Origin: Thermoplasmata archaeon
GTDB taxonomy: Archaea; Thermoplasmatota; Thermoplasmata; Thermoplasmatales; Thermoplasmataceae
Length of the DNA stretch: 7,932 nucleotides
Direction of reading: 5' to 3'
Assembly (NCBI GenBank): GCA_021793945.1
Contig: JAJYRT010000084.1
Coordinates: 1-7,932 of the forward strand
Position numbers and translations under genes: made by a program. The notes below the pieces were generated by a model that saw only the letters and a list, made by a program, of their open reading frames with translations, had not been told where the DNA came from and made no database searches. This document shows positions 6,907 to 7,932 of the stretch, one piece after another (position 1 is the stretch's first letter; every line of letters begins with the position of its first letter).

Positions 6907-6914
6907 GTAATAAA
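6907..6914 (-). promoter_or_regulatory. Possible TATA box of the MFS gene
   Basis: TTTATTAC on the minus strand is centred about 20 nt before the ATG at 6891 and 29 nt before the ATG at 6882. Neither distance is ideal, so both the box and the start codon remain uncertain. If real, this promoter lies between the gene and the IS21 remnant, so the insertion would not have cut it off. Confidence 0.3.
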
Positions 6915-6968
6915 CCATCACGTTTTTCTACCTATGATGAAGGTTTGGGCACCGCACCTGCCTCACGC

Positions 6969-7932
6969 CTTTCCGTCAGGAACTGCGATATGTCCACTAC
7001 CGTCCCGTCCTTCCGCAGGTTTGGAGCATCAGAGCAGGAAGAGAGACTCCAAGCTCGATCCGTACAGGGGGAAATAAAGGAGTTCACAGGGAAGTACAAT
7101 TTCTCCTCTGTCAGGACACTGGAGGAGATCAGGAGGCTCTGTTATGACGGAGGATACACAATACTGAAGGATTACTGTTCCACAATAAGGAAAGATCGCA
7201 GGATCCAGGCGGTATACAGGTACGAAACCGAACCCGGAAAACAATCACAGGTGGACTTCTGTGAGTTCGGATACATCGACATGGACGGAAAACGCAGGAA
7301 ACTGTATGCATTCAGCATCATCCTGGATATTCAAGAATGAGATATGCTGAATTCACCACTGACATCTCCACAGAGAATGTAATAAAGATGCTCCTCAATG
7401 CCTTCCCCTTCTTTGGAGGATACACGGGCACCATACTCTTCGATAACATGAAACAGGTGGTTCTCGAGCGCAGGATAAATGCCTCTGAATCTGTGTTCAA
7501 CAGGAAGTTCAGGGATTTCTCTGAATACTGCGGATTCACTGTGAGGCTCTGCTTCCCATATCGCGCTCAAACGAAGGGAAAGATCGAGAACACCATCGAG
7601 TATCTCAGATACAACATTGTAGTGTTTCGCAGATTTCTGGGCAGGCAGATCCTTCGCATCCCTTGACTAAATAAATGCACAGTGTATGCAGTGGCTCTCA
7701 GTCGTTAATGGAAATGCTCATGGCACAACGCACCAGATTCCCGGGGAGCTCCTGGCAATGGAGAAGCTCAACCATGTGGATCGTGCACCGGAATATTTCA
7801 CCCGCAAAGAAGAAACGCACAAGGTATCACGGGACTGCTATGTCTCATGGAATGGCAATAGGTATTCAGTGCCATGGATATACACCGGAAGGGAGACATT
7901 GGTGCCTGAGAAATTCACCCTGAAGATACAGG
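6969..7932 (+). mobile_element. Remnant of an IS21-family insertion sequence, running off the window
   Basis: The element is recognised by its istA transposase remnant. No terminal inverted repeat or target duplication could be identified on the left, and the right end with the expected istB helper gene would lie beyond the window. The left limit is approximate: the frame from 6969 encodes LSVRNCDMSTTV, which only weakly resembles an IstA helix-turn-helix, while clear homology starts near 7036. Confidence 0.75.
7036..7932 (+). pseudogene. istA: IS21-family transposase IstA, broken by frameshifts and a stop
   Basis: IstA is the DDE transposase of IS21 elements. The protein can be followed through four pieces. 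RKRDSKLDPYRGK (7036-7074) passes by a 1-nt loss at the G5/A3 run (7067-7075) into IKEF...LYAFSIIL (to 7325). A missing G at 7325-7326 leads into GYSRMRYAEFTTD... (7326 to about 7640). A +1 shift at 7640-7650 leads into SFASLD, a TAA at 7668-7670, then INAQCMQWL... to the window edge, including HGTTH and VSWNGNRYSVPW. The three catalytic acids remain: D in QVDF (7254), D in LFDNMK (7442) and E in KGKIENT (7586). The usual VDW is VDF here. At most about 48 codons fit between the MFS start and 7036, fewer than a normal N-terminal region with its HTH. It is probably non-functional; assembly errors are the alternative. Confidence 0.88.

Noticed and set aside
7060..7330. Programmed frameshifting in the transposase
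   Set aside because: Three shifts in different directions plus a nonsense codon within one frame do not match a single programmed site; IS21 istA is normally one open frame.
7337..7923. Two small separate genes, at 7337-7666 and 7675-7923
   Set aside because: The first is the middle of IstA after a frameshift. The second is a shadow frame: the true IstA continuation lies in another frame there (WLSVVNGNAHGTTH).

Overview
The window most likely comes from an archaeon of the Thermoplasmatales or a close relative. Arginine is written mainly with AGG/AGA. Several genes have an A/T-rich TATA-like box about 22-26 nt before the ATG, with no room for a leader or Shine-Dalgarno site. There is also an Mrp/NBP35-type ATPase without extra N-terminal domains. 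This placement is an inference from gene style and composition, not from a marker gene.

Left part (1-3926): the window opens inside a gene for a multi-pass membrane protein with a soluble N-terminal part. Next come a von Willebrand A (vWA) protein and a PP2C-type phosphatase, joined by an ATGA stop/start overlap. A Ser/Thr-type protein kinase lies on the opposite strand and converges on the phosphatase with a 17-bp tail-to-tail overlap. vWA, PP2C and kinase together form the 'TerY-P'-type signalling triad known mainly from bacteria (compare E. coli YegL/PphC/YegI). Kinase and phosphatase probably act on shared targets or on each other, with the vWA protein as a metal-dependent adaptor. The membrane protein is a candidate partner. 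This is the most interesting part of the window.

Middle part (3927-6891): all genes are on the minus strand. In transcription order they are a 12-TM MFS transporter, an Mrp/NBP35 Fe-S carrier ATPase, a ~180-bp GC-richer gap with possible secondary structure, and a small four-TM membrane protein that precedes the kinase. The four-TM protein and Mrp have their own clear TATA-like boxes and the transporter a weaker one. They look like separate housekeeping or accessory genes rather than one operon.

Right part (6892-7932): a decayed IS21-family element. Its istA transposase is recognisable over at least 300 codons and keeps all three DDE residues. It is broken by three frameshifts and one nonsense codon, lacks a normal N-terminus, and runs off the window. 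No rRNA, tRNA or CRISPR array was seen. Apart from the two window edges, every stretch over 300 bases holds a gene or the transposase remnant.
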